Positions 1 through 13,249 of a DNA stretch of 64,000 nt are shown here, piece by piece. Numbering within the stretch: position 1 is the first letter of the stretch; the number at the start of each line of letters is the position of its first letter. Origin of the DNA: Cenococcum geophilum 1.58 (taxonomy: Eukaryota; Ascomycota; Dothideomycetes; Gloniales; Gloniaceae); the NCBI GenBank assembly GCA_001692895.1, contig KV748190.1, positions 2,133,645 through 2,197,644 on the forward strand, written 5' to 3'. The notes below the pieces were generated by a model. The model was not told where the DNA came from and did no database searches. It saw only the letters and a program-made list of their open reading frames with translations. The translations under genes were made by a program, and so were the position numbers.

Positions 1-430
1 ATTGGCTTAATTTAGATCGGTTATTAGATATTTTAATAAATCGGTTATTTAACAAAACTAGATAGTTCCGGCTATAATATAAAAACGAGCCTCTATATAA
101 GACTCTGCCCCTATTAAGCCTTACCCTAGGGGATAAGCGCTATAACCTATATAGGGCTAGCCTCTACTAAGGTAAAAAAACACGCTAAAATATATAAATA
201 AACACTTTTAAGACGGTTCTGTAACCGGTTTAAGCATTAAAATTGTATTTTGGATTGAAATATAACCTAACCGTTAATATTACTAGCTAATAGTGTATTT
301 TAACTACGCTATAAAAGTCTAAGCGTTAAGCAGGCTTATATTATAATTAATTATTTTTTTCCTACTACGACTTATATGCTAAATATTTATTAAGATTATA
401 TATAATACCTACAACCTTACCTAACGCCTT
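1..430. other. no recognisable feature
   Basis: AT-rich, TpA-rich sequence with stops in all frames. I see no coding remnant, repeat or RNA gene before the phospholipase relic. Confidence 0.4.
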
Positions 431-3400
431 TTTTGCGGCCTTTCTTCTATATCTTCTCCTCTCTTATGCTTTTTATAGTTAGCTCGGCCAAAATGCGCGT
501 TTAACCCTTAAGTATTAATAAGTGCTTTAACTGAAAATGGAGAACCGCTAATGTGGCGGGCTTGGAATCCTTCCTATTTTAGAGCTATAGCTATCCTAGC
601 CTTAACCTTAAATTTAATTCTATTTTAAAATATACCGTCTATATCTAACCAGTTAAGCCTTTTAGTGGTAGGCCGGCCGTCTAACAGAAATCTTGTAGAG
701 CCGTCTTTTAGTTACTATATAAGCTCCTAGCGTAATACGCTCTTATATAGTAAGCGACAGTAGATATACCTGGCGCCTTAGTAATATTTACCATATTTAG
801 TAGGTATTGATTCTAATTTAAAGTAAAATTATATTGCCGTAAGACACTATACTGCCGCCTTAATTTCTAGCGAGTTACTAAGTTATATATATACTTTTTC
901 CGTAATCTCTTCTATCTTTAATACGTTATCTAGTGCTAGCTCGGCTCCTTTAAACTCTATATTAAATTGGAAATACTACCCTCTTTGATTTACCTAATAG
1001 CGGTTACGAAATTCCTGCTAGATCTTCTTTCCGCTTATTAACTATATAAATATATTATATAGGCGGGAAATGACGCCCCACCTCTAGGTCTATCTTAGAC
1101 TTATAAGTCCTATTACGTCGGTCTAGGCCTTTAATAAACCTATACTAAGAGATATTACAAGATTAGGCTCCTTAATCAATGGCTATATTATAGCTATCTT
1201 CTAAAGTATAAGCCCGACTAGATTATTAAGCCACTATCTACCGTCTTTAGCAAGGCCTACGCCTTATATCTAAAACGGACGGAAAAACCTATACTATTAG
1301 CCGCATTTAACAAGAAATTGTAAATTCCACCCTACTATAGGGCTGCTGTTGCACCTCTTGCCCTAGCTAAAAATATTAGTAAAGAACTCATTAAGCAAAA
1401 GAGTAACTATATATTTCCCACATAGGAATCTTCTTATCGTTAGGTCTTATAGCGCGATATCCTAGTTTTTTATTATAACATTAAAGCATATCGCTTTAAC
1501 TAGATTACTCACCACAGTTTTTAGCTCGCGTCTCTCTACCCACATAGTTTATAAATACGTATGGCGACGTTTTAGGGAACGTAATTATAGGAAAACCGAG
1601 CTTAACGCCTTAAGAGAAAGTATAGGAATGCTCTAAAATATTTATTTCTAGACTAAATGTTCTCTTAAGAGCGCCTTTGATATATAACGCTGGATATACC
1701 CTATATAGATATAACAAGATAAGGTTACTAAGCTATAAGATTATAGGGATATAATATAAAGGCCAAGGCGTAAAAGCTTCCTTAGCTAGTTCCTTAAAGG
1801 TCTTTATACAGTATTTAATAGGCTAACCCTTAGATATACCTAAGGCCGTAAAAGCACCTAAAATAGTTAGTAAATACTTATTTCTATATATATAATAACT
1901 TACCTAAACTGGTCCCGTATACCATGTCCACATTATCTTAAAGTGAATAAGTAACTCTGTCTTATAACAGCTATAGCATCTCTAAAGCACCCCTGCCTTA
2001 GATTCCGCCACCGTCAATACTAAAAACTACTACGCTAGCTATATCTGGCTTTATCTTAAACTTAATATCCTTTATTTCTACACTATAGAGGAAATAAGAC
2101 CGCATATAGTAGATCCAGCGGTTGTCTAAACTTTCCTCCCTAAATATCCTTATATATGTCTTACAGAACAAGTGTCCATAAGGTAGTATCAACTTAGGTA
2201 TCCTATAGAGGCACGTTAAATAAGTCTAATTACTATATACTATACGCTAGATAGTTTTAAATTTCCCAATTTATACTTTATAGAAATCTACCGCTATAAA
2301 GTTCTCTATTTATATAAACTCTAAGAAGCAATTAACTAGGTTATCTTTAACTAATTAAACAAAACTACTAAGCCGAGTCTTTCTATTCTAAGAGAGGCTC
2401 ACTTTAGAGTAGGTATCTTTATATAGAATTCTAAAAACTTGACAGGGGTTAAAGGCTGTCTATTGTTAGTGGTATTAAAGCTAGAACTAAACATTACCTA
2501 CCATAAGTATCTAGAGGATAATTATTAAGGAGAAAGCTTAATGCAATCGTCAGTGTAGCAAAGTTAGTAAGATCCTAGGCCGATTTAATTCGGTCTAGAA
2601 AATTTACAAGGTGTTTAGTTAAATCAGTTAATATAGGGTTTTAGAGCCTTATAGCGCTAATAAAGTTAAATAGCTTACTACTGGCTTTAGCGAAATGGGT
2701 GCAGGCTTAGGTAAAGAAAGTCGTGAGGTATCTAGCGGAAAAAAGTGTTTATATACTTAGCTTTTCCTACTAAGACTATTTAGATAAAGTTATAAGACGT
2801 TTTTTTAATCTTCTATAAGAGTTAAAACCCCTAAGATAATTTAACATTACTTCTATATTCCAAAATTGCAGTAATAAGTAGTTAGCGGTTTACTCTTTTA
2901 GTAGATATAGAATAGTATTTCTTATAATTATCTCTGCCCGCTTTATAACGGTTTCCAACTCTACTATAATAAGAAGTCGCGGTAGAGTGCAGCTTAGAAC
3001 TAATAAGGACTGACTCCTTTAAAACCATATAGCTAACCGTCGGGTTAGAGGTTTAATGCCTCTATAATTAGCCGCGAAGATATAAAAGACGTTAGCAAAA
3101 AGTGCCATAAGGCATAAATATAGACAATTCGCTAGGTCATCTAATTGCACTGCTTTATCGTACTCTACTATTTGCTGCAATACTTAAGTAGTAAGACTGT
3201 AGCATGTTTTGCTAGTTAATAACTTCCCGCCTCTTACTCGGAAAGGAAGAGCTCTATCTATAACGAATACTAGTAACTCTAAGTTAATAGATAAGGAGTT
3301 ATAATAAAGGTGTAAATTACTATAAGGCTTACTACTTTTTAACTTTCGTAGTCTAACTCCTAAGGCGAGCTCTTTAAGAGCTTTCGCCTTTACTATACTT

Positions 3401-4260
3401 TTAATAAATATAAAGAGAATTGGATACTGCCTGTCCAGATCTAATAGAAGATTTACAAGACCTTAAAGGACCGAGGTTTTAAATAGGATCGTTTTGTGTT
3501 TCTAGCTCTAGATACTAAGCCAATAACTATATTTATAAGACTTTATATCTTTAGATTATTATATAGAATAGTTCTAAGCGAACCGAATATATACTTAAAC
3601 CGAAATGCTTATAGTAGGCATAGATTTGGCCTCTATGACCGAAATCGAGCTTTTACTAGGTGGCTATATTAATAAAGCTCCAAACCTATTACTATTTTAG
3701 GCCGCCTTAGAAAATATTAAGCACATATAAAGTGCCATACTGCTTTAGAATAGTTAGTCAATCTCCTTAAAACTATAGGATTTATTAAGCTCTTATATTA
3801 AACAATCCTAATAAAGTAAGTATTTATCCTTTAAATGGAATGAGATAGATAATAAAGCTCGCTATTAGTTATAAGCCCCTCAATAGCGGTCGTAAAGACA
3901 CTCAGATATCCAAATAACGGAAATCCTCACAGTTTAAGCCTACATATATTCGCTGCGGTAGGCGTCGGTCCTCTAGGTACCGATCTTAGCACATAGGCAA
4001 GATCCCAATCCCTAGCATCTACTTAAGGTCAAAATGCGCTCCTAGCTCGACAGAATAACCAACCCTTATTATATACCACTTATATCACCACTATTACCTA
4101 GCAATTCTAGGGCCTAATAAGAGCGACAGCGCCTTAAATATATTACCTGTAGCGCTACCTACAGTCCTAGAACTGCCTAGTAATCTACGCTTACTTATAC
4201 TAACCTCTATATATAGGGATAAACCTCCTTCGGTGCCACTATAAACTAAACCATTTATAT
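430..4260 (-). pseudogene. patatin-like phospholipase relic (long fungal type)
   Basis: Patatin-like proteins are Ser-Asp lipid acyl hydrolases. Read on the minus strand with frame changes and many TAA/TAG codons, the order fits the long fungal subfamily. A roughly 600-codon N-terminal part covers 2200-4200 and includes GWLFCRARSAF near 4040 and LPLTIDSL-type helices. A zinc-finger-like segment LPYGHLFCKTYIRIF lies near 2150-2190, with cysteines partly lost. The glycine-rich loop SIDGGGI is at about 1998-2018, where the following Arg codon has become a stop. The nucleophile elbow DMVYGTSLGKL carries its Ser codon at 1908-1910. The C-terminal segment has PYVFINYVGRETRA near 1540 and HISGSPFSVKAL near 520-560. 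Total length would be about 1,250 residues. The longest open piece is only about 64 codons (1998-2192). The damage looks like RIP. PLP genes are a known Starship accessory family; membership here is inferred. Confidence 0.78.
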
Positions 4261-5500
4261 TAAATAAATAAAGTTCTTTTTATAATGCTTTCCGAAATAT
4301 TATTAGGAGCAAACTTTAATAGATTTAATTTTATTTAACTATCTAAACCTAAAAAAAAACTATACGCATATCTCTATGTCCATATATAAGGTATAAAACT
4401 AGAAACTATTAGTCGTAATAGCGCATAATTGAGGAGCGAATACTTCTATATGCGGTAGGTGAATCGGTCCTAGCTTTTTTGCAAAATCCTATAGCCAGAA
4501 TATTGTCCAAATACTTCTAATTTAAGCGTTTGTGGGTATCTAAAATAAGCTATAGCAGGTTCTAAAAGAAGGATTGGAATGATTTCTATATAGCCTATTG
4601 TTAAAAAGAGTGCTAAAAAGGACTAAAATAGTTAAAGTTACGAATTATATGCAAATGAAGAGCATGCTTACGTATAGGTGAATTATAGTCCCTTGCCCGG
4701 CTAGTGACTTTAGTAAAGGTAGTATTTATATTCCCATCCTTTATAAAGCTGTTTATAATTAGACCTAAGCCGTACTAAAATATCGATCTAGTGCTAGATT
4801 GTAAGTTAATTAAAGCGGAGATATAGCCATTCTCCGAATATAAGCCAGATACTAAAGAGCCTAGGGAAGCCCGTAATCGAAAATAGCTACTAGCTTGGAA
4901 GCGCCCTTACTAATATATTCTATAAAAAGGTATATCTATTAATATGTTCTTAACTTTATATATATATAGTCTATTAAAATGGCCGGCTGTAAGATAATGA
5001 GTAAAAAGTGGTGCGGATTATAATTAGAACTAACTATAATTTCGTAGAAATCCTATCGTACCCTTAAAGTTCCTAATAGCATCTACTTCTTGTAATATAT
5101 TAACCTATTATATTTTAACCTTGGCAGCGATATAGACGCTAATATTACTTACCTATAAGTGCCTAAGGATAGTAGGGAGGAAGAAAGCGAAGAAGTATAT
5201 TTGGAGAATTAAAAGCGAGCGCTGGGGACTCTTAAAGAGGACTTAGCGTAACTTTATCTGCGCCCTATATAGATTATATAAGTTCACCTAGTAAAACACT
5301 TTCTAGCTATAGATTACTCTTTATAAATACATTTAATATAAGCATTATATAAAAATATATAACCACGCAAAATAGATAGCCTCGTTCCTAATACTATCCT
5401 TCTTTATCTTTCTCTTCTTCCTTAATATAGACTTTCGCCTCTTCCTTAATTCCCCTTTAAGTCGGTATAAATGTTAGGGGTTTGGGTAGGCGAGGTGTCA
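4260..5500. other. intergenic, nothing recognised
   Basis: Dense stops in every frame and no clear long repeat. Short Q-rich translations appear if stops are ignored, but they match no family I know. Confidence 0.35.
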
Positions 5501-8500
5501 AATTAATAATTTCTCTATTTTTAGGCTTATTTTCTCCTAAAGCTTAACGGGGATTTGGCCGTAGCTATACGTTCCTCGCCTTTGTCTCGAATTCTTAAGC
5601 ATATATTTATCGCAACTATGACTTTAGATAACGTCAGCCAAGACTTAAAGCAGCGATTTTAGAACTTATAATTTCATCTATAAACGGAATCTAGATTTTA
5701 CTATTTAAGGGTACGTATATAAAGCCTTACTTATTTTCCCGGTCTTATATAAATAAAATGACTTACATCTTATATTTAGTCTCCATTTAATATATTTTAT
5801 AGTAGGCATTTTTTCCCCTTCTCCTTCTTATAGTTGTAAAGCTTCTCCTTGCTTTGTCTCGCGCTATAGGGGTATAATAGAGTACCTTAAACCTGTTTTT
5901 ATATTCGACATCATAGTGTCTAAGAATTTAACGCCTTAGGAGCTTCTTTTAGGTTTGCTAGAAATAAACGGACCGTTTTAGCACTTTAATAAGCGCCGCA
6001 CCTGCTATAATAGTTTTGGCGATTAGACGTTGTATCCATTTTTAGCTTTATCTACTTATAGAGCCTTTAATTTCTATCTTAATTAACAATTCACTATTCT
6101 AGTGGAGTAAACCTGCTCGTATTTATATTTTAGGCTAAATATATAAGTATTTACTATTGTTTTAGAACTTAGCATTAGTATATAATTATATTTAGAACCT
6201 GCCTAGCCAGATTCGCGTGACTTGTTTCTATCTATACTAGGAAATTACTAGGCTTAAAAAAAAATTCGTAAGCCGCTTTGCGTATAAATTTAGGTAACAA
6301 TAGGAACAAAATTATATTATAGCGTATCTCTCTTCCATAAAATAGATAATTTAGACCTATTAATTAAAGCAAGCAAAATATTTTGCGAAAGTATAAGACT
6401 CGCCCTAATAAATTAGTAGTGCTATAGTTCTACCTTAGAGCGACTATATACACAAAAGTGGTTAAATTGGCTATGCTTTAATACATTTATAGGAACTTAG
6501 TAATTTATAAGAAACTTAGGCAGTACTTTCTAATAATCTAATAGAGCGAGAATTTTAGGCCTTAACGTTCCCTCCACTGTATAACGGAGTAGTACTCCTT
6601 ATTAAGTCAATTCTGGGTTTCCTTAAACTCCAAAACTCCATTTTTTAGCTCCTTTAAACAGCGATTTACCACCCCTAGCAGCTAAGCGCTGGCCCCTAGC
6701 ATTTGTATATAATACGCGCGCTCGTCCTAAAGTTAACGTTTTTCGCGCTAGAGGAACTTAATTATCTAGTCGTGCGTAACATTAGTCTTTGTAGTTTTTA
6801 GAGGTGCAGGCACTATGGGTTAAATATTATTATATTTGCCTTTCAAAGTATTAGTAGTAGTAAATACTGGCGCTAATTTCTTATATTGAGGTTCTAGAGG
6901 TCTTAAGCCTAGATTAAAAGTCTTAGAAAATTGGCTTAAGATTTAAGTCATCTTCAATTCTATAGAGTGACCCTTACAGTTTATATAGCGCTCCCCTATA
7001 TAGGTGTTAAAATTAGCAGGCGATATAGCGAGTTGGCTATAAACACAAGTGGATAAAGAGGGAGCTATACGCAGTAAGGAGGGTTTTCTATCTAGGTCGT
7101 TTAAATACATTACTAAGATCTCCTTATAGGTCCTATTACTTTTAGCATATTATTTTTAACACCTGCCCGTGAATATTGACGAAGCGCCTATAAAGCGCTA
7201 AAAGCCGGCTACATTCTTATACTTATGCTAAAATTATTAGCGGTAGAGCTTCCGTGTCTTTTTATTCTATTTTTATTTAATAATATTAAATTTAGATTAT
7301 ATATAGTTTAGTCCGTTAGAGGTATAAAGCTTATATTATATAGGATTAAGTCAGGCAACTATATAATATAACTTCATTTCCAAAGAATAATATATCTCCG
7401 TTATAAACGATATAACTTAAATTAAGGGGCCAGTTCCAAGGTAAAGATAAAAACAATCCTATCTAACAAATATAATTCCGTTCCTTAGGCCCCTAAATAA
7501 CTTCGGAAAAGGGCATTAAGTGTTTTCCATATCTATAGGAATTAGCTAAGGATAAAAAGTAGGTAGTATACTACTTACTATTTATACTAAGCTAGATTTA
7601 GTAAATAATTACTCTAATATTCTACGTTTGGTAGTCTAATAAAGTCCCAGTTTACCCATTCCTTTAATTCCTTATACTTCTTCAACCTTTTATCTATCTT
7701 ACGCCGTATCCATATCCAAAACTGCTATAATGGTCCACGTTTTAGTTAGGACTTTAGCTTCGTCCTAGGTAGAGTTTATAAGGACGAAGTTAAGTTCCTA
7801 GGATAATATCGCGGGGATTTAGGGTTTAATACGTGGACCGTTCTGTTATATATAGCTAAAGGTAGGTTTAATTAGGGCCTAGAGTAGCTATTAAGGTGGT
7901 AAAAAGCGTTACTATTAACTTAGTCTTTTAAATAGCTAGGTTGCCTACATACTTTATGCTTAAATAGCCGGGCTTAGATTTGGCTAGGGTTTTAGTAAGT
8001 AAGGGCGCTTATTTCTCTTAAAAACAAAAAGGGTACTACAGCTTCGCCGCTGCTAAATTTGTAATTGACTTAGTAAATATAGCACAGTTTACTAAGGGTT
8101 TTGCTATCCTACTTAGCGAGTATTTAGTATTATATATGTTTTTACTTAATAAAACAAGCATTTAAAGTTTTATTTATAACTTATAATTCCTATAAATTTG
8201 GCCTATATAATCCGTAAAGAGGAAATAAACCTAACGGAGTTTCTAATATGTTTTCCGCCACTTCTTTATCTACTCTAGCTATTTGCTATACCGACAATAT
8301 TAGAGGAATAGAATTTAAGATAGAATTAGAGACTTACTAGGATATATACATAAATAAGGGTAATATAGTTAAAGTGCCAATAAGCTTATTATAGAGTATT
8401 TTATAGGTTAGATATGCTTAGAGTATCTAGCCCGGAATTAGCGTTTAGATATAGGGAGGGCCAAGTCATTCTTCTATATATGCTATTTAGCTAAGTTTAG

Positions 8501-9060
8501 GAGTAAAAGAGTCTTTTAAGAAGGGAACTGTATATAGCTATACTAATAGGCGTAGATCCCTATAGGGTATATACTAGCTAACTTTAAAGTAGTATTATAA
8601 ACGCAAAGCGGAAGCCACGGTTTAATAGTATACCCTTATAGTATGATTTTTAGAGCTTTATTAGCTTAGATTGCAACTTAATTTATATAAGTTTATTAGC
8701 AGCTATTTGGCGTTTCTAAGCTAAGGGAGAACTAGGATGTTTAGCCTTCTGCTAATTTATAGGGGGCAGGTTAGCGATAAGGATTTTCTTAGCTTTGGAT
8801 TCTCCAAAGTTACGTATCGCTCTTTAAAGCTTAAAGCTCTCTTATAAAAAGATTAGTTAGTTATTATAGTACCCTTATATTTAGCGTGTAGTGCGGCTAG
8901 GCTGCATTATATAAGGATTATATAATTTCTAAATATAGGAATCCCCGCCTACTAGACTTTTGTTATTAGAACCCTAGCTATATAATATTAGTAATATAAG
9001 GTCCCGTATAAAGAGTAACCTTATCTTAACATTCGCACCTAATAGTTCGTAGAATACCTT
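5500..9060 (-). pseudogene. unrecognised coding-like relic(s)
   Basis: If TAA/TAG are read as former Gln or Trp codons, the minus strand gives long protein-like stretches with balanced charged residues. At about 7130-6350 it reads YLNDLDRKPSLLRIAPSL, then PLEPQYKKLAPVFTTT, and a helical stretch with IIKFLQREKRQLQDERAYY. Around 8600-7700 there is another stretch with KQLEQIKKWRKTYQKLRQVY. The segments change frame more than once, so this may be one gene of about 1,100 residues or two. I do not recognise the family and see no catalytic motif, signal peptide or reverse-transcriptase box. Confidence that it was once coding is moderate; the product is unknown. Confidence 0.4.
7747..7800. repeat. 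hairpin, 20-bp arms
   Basis: Left arm 7747-7766 and right arm 7781-7800 are inverted copies with few mismatches around a 14-base loop. They share the core CTTCGTCCT. It could be a worn small foldback element or chance structure within the coding-like relic. Confidence 0.5.
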
Positions 9061-9207
9061 ATAACCTCCCTAAACTAGTAATTATTACTAGCATCGCTTA
9101 CTCCGGTCGTAGTATTAATGCCTAAATCGCACTATAGCAAGAATTTACGTAAAAGTTCTAGCGCGCAGGTGGAACACGGAAAACTTTACCCTTATTGGCC
9201 AATCCGC

Positions 9208-9251
9208 GCGGTATAGTATAATAAGGTTCCGCGGCATAGTATAACAAGGTT
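9208..9251 (+). repeat. short direct repeat, two units of about 22 bp
   Basis: Two adjacent units share GCGG(T/C)ATAGTATAA(T/C)AAGGTT. The differences are transitions. No gene is recognised in 9060-9600. Confidence 0.5.
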
Positions 9252-9599
9252 CTATAACCAATAACCTTATAAAGACCACTTAAAACCTACACTACCTACG
9301 CCAAGAAATTATACGCAGTATTATTATAAGTAGCTCTATTTTAAACGAGAAGCTTTTCTAAAAACCGTATATTTTCCAAAATTAAGGGGACTCGCTAAGC
9401 TATAAAGTAAGCATAATTAGTAGTTGTTTACACTTATATACCTATATATTTATAAACGGGAGAAAGCGCCTACCAACTACTAATTATCCTACGGCTGTGC
9501 TTTCCGCTCTTCTAATAAAGGGGGACTAAAACGGAGCTCCCCTATCTTTAAGGGTCACGAATTAATATATCTGGCTAAGATATTATTTATAGGGCATGC

Positions 9600-10070
9600 T
9601 ATAATAAAGCTATAGATTAGGTCAGGTCATCCTAAATATAGAAAAAATAGCAGAAAATATATTATTGGCTTACGATAACCCTACCATCATTTCTCTTTTT
9701 AAAGCGCTGGATGATTTTCAAAGGAGGGAATAGGAAAAATCCATAGAGAGGCTTAAACGGGAAATAAAATCGTTAGAGCGCGAGATTAAACATTATAGGA
9801 AAAATTGGTTTATAACGATTACTCTACTACGTATAGGATTTAATAACGTTCTTATAATTTAAACGGCGCTTAAGGATTTTAACGAATAAGAAAGGCGTGC
9901 TAATTAGAAGTAGTTAAAGTCTTAGGGAATATCCGCTAAGCCTTTACGAAATATAAAGTACTAACTTATGGGATAGTTATAGATTAAAGGTAAGATACAA
10001 CTATTAATTATTGCGCGGCTTAGCTCTAATGTAGTTTCTATATATATAGCTAAGACTTTGTCACTTCCTA
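9600..10070 (+). pseudogene. coiled-coil protein fragment, unrecognised
   Basis: The plus strand reads a strongly charged helical segment near 9680-9800, including EKSIERLKREIKSLEREI followed by KHYRKNWFITITLL. A further helical stretch runs to about 10070 with several stops. The heptad-like spacing of leucines and alternating Lys/Glu suggest a coiled coil. It resembles in style, but not in recognisable sequence, the C-terminal tails of the DUF3723 relics elsewhere in the window. No start codon or domain can be assigned. It could be a tail fragment of a larger lost gene. Confidence 0.35.
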
Positions 10071-10079
10071 GACCTTAAA

Positions 10080-10800
10080 AAATCCGTAATCTTCTACAGC
10101 TTCTCCTTAACGCCCTTCCTAAAATCTAACATCCACTCCTTATGGCCTTTAATATACTTCTTAACTTTAGAGAGGGTACTATAGACTAGTTAGACCTTCC
10201 TTCTTTCCGCGCTAAATCTACGGCGTACCTTAAGTTTAGGCGGATTCTACGGGCTAAAATAAGCGTTTTTCTATAAAAATGTGGCTTTTATATACTTACT
10301 CATTCTAAAGCGTAGCAAAGGTCTCTTATAATAAATGAAGTTCTATCTAGGTTTTACTAACTCTCCTATTAAGCTTATTAATAGATTTCTTATTATTATT
10401 GACGGAGTTCTTTATATCTTAAAGTAGCGATATAATCTCTAAAGACCCAACTAAGGTTACCTCGCTAACGCGCCTAAAAGATAGCGTTGTATTAAGAGGT
10501 TCTCCTTAGTTAGGAAATCCTATTGCCGAATTACTGTTAAACTAGTCTACTGTTATAATATTGGGATCTAATTCATATCTAGCCGTTATATAGTGAGTTA
10601 GCTAAATTATATTAATATCCGCCTGCGTAATATAAGTGGGAGGGAATTGCGCGTGGCCACTATAGTTTCCATAATACAGGAATGACATTAATGCTATATA
10701 GGAGGGAGGGGCGGTTTCATAAGGTCTACACGGTGTACTCTATAGCTCTTTTACATTCGTTTTTAAAAAGTTAAGAAGGTATCCTAAAAACAAATATAAA
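10080..10800 (-). pseudogene. unrecognised relic with basic C-terminal region
   Basis: The minus strand gives a coherent stretch from about 10760 to 10080. First comes a proline-rich part with CHSCIMETIVATRNSLPL. Then comes KENLLIQRYLLGALAR and IQRTPSIIIRNLLISLIGEL, ending in a very basic region with LKVRRRFSAERRKV and SKVKKYIKGHKEWMLDFRKG. Stops are spaced as expected from RIP of Gln/Trp codons. The arrangement suggests a roughly 230-residue C-terminal half of a nucleic-acid-binding protein, but I do not recognise the family. Confidence 0.38.
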
Positions 10801-11399
10801 ATATTAAACCGCTTATAATTACCAGCTTGTAGATCTTCAAGGCTTAAGAAACACGTTTACTATACTAATCCCTACTTATAAGTTGCAGCCGCTAAAGAGG
10901 CATAGTTAACGGTTACTAAAAAAGGGGCTTATTTTATAAACTAGGCAGCCAATACTAAATATATATAGGCGAGAACTTTGCTTATAAGTAAGGTAGTAGT
11001 ATAGGCCTAATTAAAGAAAGCTTACGGCTATTGATCCAGCTAAGCCCCTAGTTCGTTACCTGGATAAAATAGCGTTAATCTATCGCGTAGCTGGCAGTCT
11101 TATACTTATTAATATAATTAAAAGTAGCTTGGCCGTAATTATGCAGCCTTAAGCGGTATTTATAACCTATACTTAGTGGCTTTATTATAGGTACACATTT
11201 CACCTTCTAAGGGCGAAGTTATTTAAATCGGCGCAATTCCCCCTAAGATTGCCAAAGCTAAATAAACCCTCTTTAAAATACCCAGCAAGTATATAATTAA
11301 TTTCTTAACAACCCCTCTAACAATATGGCCTAATAACTAGCCCGTAAAAGACCGGCCCTATTAAATATATCTTTTTAAGTGAATATATCTTCTTAGGAA

Positions 11400-11465
11400 A
11401 ATGTGTCTACTTAGTCCGCTTAGGGGAATGCGTCCGCTTAGGGGAATTTGTCTACTTAGGGGAAT
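11400..11465 (+). repeat. short tandem repeat, about 18-bp unit
   Basis: Three to four imperfect units built on CCGCTTAGGGGAATGCGT and TCTACTTAGGGGAAT. The rest of 10800-11540 holds nothing I recognise. Confidence 0.5.
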
Positions 11466-11539
11466 ATAAGTACAGCTCCAGATTCTAATCCATTTACGCT
11501 AAAACATTTTTAGCCGGGAGATAATATACCGTAAAACAT

Positions 11540-12350
11540 TGCGTATATAAATGAGGCTATTACCAATACTTTAATTGTATGGCGTAGTCTTAGTCAGAGG
11601 CTTAAATCCCATTAATAACTAAATACTAGGTCTTAGACAGCGGTCTCTAAATATATTACTAAGTAGAAGGTAAGGTATAATAAATGCTATACGGCGTACT
11701 ATGGCAAGTATTAAAGCCATTATAAGACACGATCTGTTTTTAATAAAAGTCGAAACTTTAACCAAGAAATTTAAAATGCCGTTGCTTGAGAGTGGGAAGG
11801 CCACTAATATACACATATAGAATTGGAGCTGCTAAGGCATAAGCTAAATAAGGAGCGAGTAGTTAATAAGAATTTAAAGGGGATAAATAAGAATTTAAAG
11901 GGAATAAACGAGAAATTGTGTAAAGGCATAAATGAGTATAAAAGAATTAATAATAAATTGTATAATTTAATAGACGCTATAGAGAAAGACAATTAAGCAA
12001 TAAGGGTTATAATTAATCAACTCTAAAAGGAGCCAGGAAAGGTAGATAAGGATAGTATAAATATTATAGGTTAGAGTAAAGTATAGGAAGTTATATCTAT
12101 TTACTCCCTAACACTTTAAACCAAGGTTATAAATCTTAAAGCAAAGAAGGAAGCCTTAAAAGTAGAGAAGGAAGCCTTATAGAAATAGCTTTAGGAAGCT
12201 AAAGATGCTCTTATAGCTAGCTAACTATCTTATAAGGGAAATAAGAGAAGGAAATATAACTAAGGGGTGACTTTATAGGAGGACAAGCAAACTTCTTATT
12301 AATTACGACGACGCGCCTAATATTTACCTCTTTATTGCGTTGCTTAGGTA
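11540..12350 (+). pseudogene. coiled-coil protein relic, unrecognised
   Basis: The plus strand reads a nearly unbroken helical stretch from about 11815 to 11990, including ELELLRHKLNKERVVNKNLK and then GINKNLKGINEKL, a short internal repeat of about 7-10 residues. After several stops it continues with KAKKEALKVEKEALQK near 12130-12190. Upstream, 11540-11800 reads NEAITNTLIVWRSLSQRL with more damage. This looks like a long coiled coil with tandem heptad duplications. No catalytic domain is visible. It may be the tail of a DUF3723-like or structural protein, but that is a guess. Confidence 0.4.
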
Positions 12351-12487
12351 TTCTTAATTTAAAATTTTAACTCCATTTCTCAATCCTATATATAATTATC
12401 TGCTATTTATCGCAAATTAAATAATAAAAAACCTATAGTGCTTTTCGTGCAATGCCTTAAAAAGTAGAGTTCTATAAAAAAATTTAG

Positions 12488-12529
12488 TAAGGGCATCCTA
12501 ACCTTATTTTTAGCTTAGGATGCCTTAAC
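12488..12529. repeat. small hairpin
   Basis: The inverted arms AAGGGCATCCTAA and TTAGGATGCCTTAA are separated by 13 bases. They follow the coiled-coil relic. The function is unknown; a worn MITE or chance are both possible. Confidence 0.4.
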
Positions 12530-12919
12530 TAATCCTATTTAGGATATAGTTTAGTTTAGTAGTTTTAAGTCCAATATAATTAGTAGTAAGAAGTGCCGCT
12601 GCCTTAAGTCGAGCGATTAATTATACTAGCACTAGCCCTCGCGGAATAGCAAAGAAAAGTTCGCATTCTACCCCGGAATTACACTTTAGGCGATAGCTTT
12701 AAGATTAGTAAATAGGCTTTATTAGGACCGTTATATCAACTCTAAAAGAATGGAGACAAATAGCTAGGCTAATTAATTGGCCATAGCTCCGCAGCCTACT
12801 TAGTATGGCGACATCCAAACAAGTAGAACCTTAGGGATCGCGATTTTTGCTACTAAAAGGCGTAATAAAGGAGCTAGGATACCTAGTTAGAGTAAAGAGT
12901 TTTTCCACTATCTAGGCTT

Positions 12920-13054
12920 AGGAATAGGCAAGTAAGCTAAGCTAAGACCCTAATCTTAGCTTATATAAACCATACGCTTAGCTTATTTAGCTTTAAGTTA
13001 GCTTAAAAGCCGCTTAGCTGCTTACTAATTTTATAGGCTTACTTATTTATTCCT
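12920..13054. mobile_element. foldback MITE-like element, 135 bp
   Basis: Terminal inverted repeats of 18 bp (12920-12937 and 13037-13054, AGGAATA..AAGTAAGC) enclose repeated TAAGCTAAG and TTAGCTTA motifs that can also pair. No coding capacity. The pattern is that of a short non-autonomous DNA element. The flanking duplication is not clear. Confidence 0.5.
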
Positions 13055-13249
13055 AGTCTGCCATTATTACACTAAAGCTATTCCCAACTTAACTACCTTT
13101 CCTTATATGTAGTATAGACGGCAAGGGTCCCAAATGACTTTTAAAGTAATAGCTTATAAGGTATAGGAACAAAGAGTTTTCTAAGAGTATTAATTATAAT
13201 ACGGCATAGCACGATAAGAAGTACGATTACTGTTGTTGAACATTGAGGT

